Below are positions 5,744-5,752 of a stretch of 5,752 nucleotides of DNA, in pieces (the first letter of the stretch is position 1; each line of letters opens with the position of its first letter). Under the pieces are notes generated by a model. It was not told the DNA's origin and made no database searches. It saw nothing but the letters and a program-made list of their open reading frames with translations. This DNA is from an uncultured Bacteroides sp. (GTDB lineage Bacteria > Bacteroidota > Bacteroidia > Bacteroidales > Bacteroidaceae): assembly GCA_900766195.1 (NCBI GenBank), contig CAAFUN010000069.1, positions 1 to 5,752 on the forward strand, given 5' to 3'. A program made the position numbers and the translations under genes.

Positions 5744-5752
5744 TTCATTGAA

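Overview
The window looks like chromosomal DNA from a Bacteroides-type gut bacterium. The supporting signs are AT-leaning codon use, starts with little Shine-Dalgarno signal, promoter-like elements close to the Bacteroidetes pattern TTTG / TAnnTTTG, a secreted DUF4468-type protein and a secreted TlpA-like thioredoxin. The genus is inferred from style and gene families, not from a marker gene. I see no mobile element, CRISPR array, tRNA or broken gene.

Layout. The left half is read rightward: an UlaG-like metallo-beta-lactamase-fold hydrolase (52-783), a secreted DUF4468 protein 11 bases later (795-1934), and a glyoxalase I-like VOC enzyme (2025-2402). A perfect 17-bp hairpin at 2471-2510 separates these from the leftward genes and can serve as a terminator for both sides. 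The leftward set, in order of transcription, is a 619-residue SLC13/DASS permease with two internal TrkA-C domains (5299-3440), a secreted TlpA-like thioredoxin (3323-2790), and a 60-residue, strongly basic, unrecognised protein (2785-2603) starting 4 bases after the thioredoxin stop.

The last ~450 bases (5300-5752) carry no convincing gene. They hold a probable promoter for the permease on the minus strand. On the plus strand they hold what looks like the start of another transcription unit leaving the window: a TATCTTTG -7 element embedded in ATCTTT half-sites, then a leader with five alternating, mutually complementary GGGA/TCCC elements, then a boxA-like TGCTCTTTGAC. The order promoter, hairpin, boxA fits an rRNA operon leader, so a 16S rRNA gene probably lies just past the right edge, though the window does not contain it.

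How the genes relate. The hydrolase and DUF4468 gene are probably co-transcribed, but one is cytosolic and the other exported, so no shared pathway is evident. The thioredoxin and the small basic protein are an evident pair. The most interesting points are (1) the C-terminal domain of the DUF4468 protein, which reads like a shortened flavin-reductase split barrel carried on a secreted protein, (2) the small basic protein coupled to the thioredoxin, and (3) the alternative-pairing leader in front of boxA.
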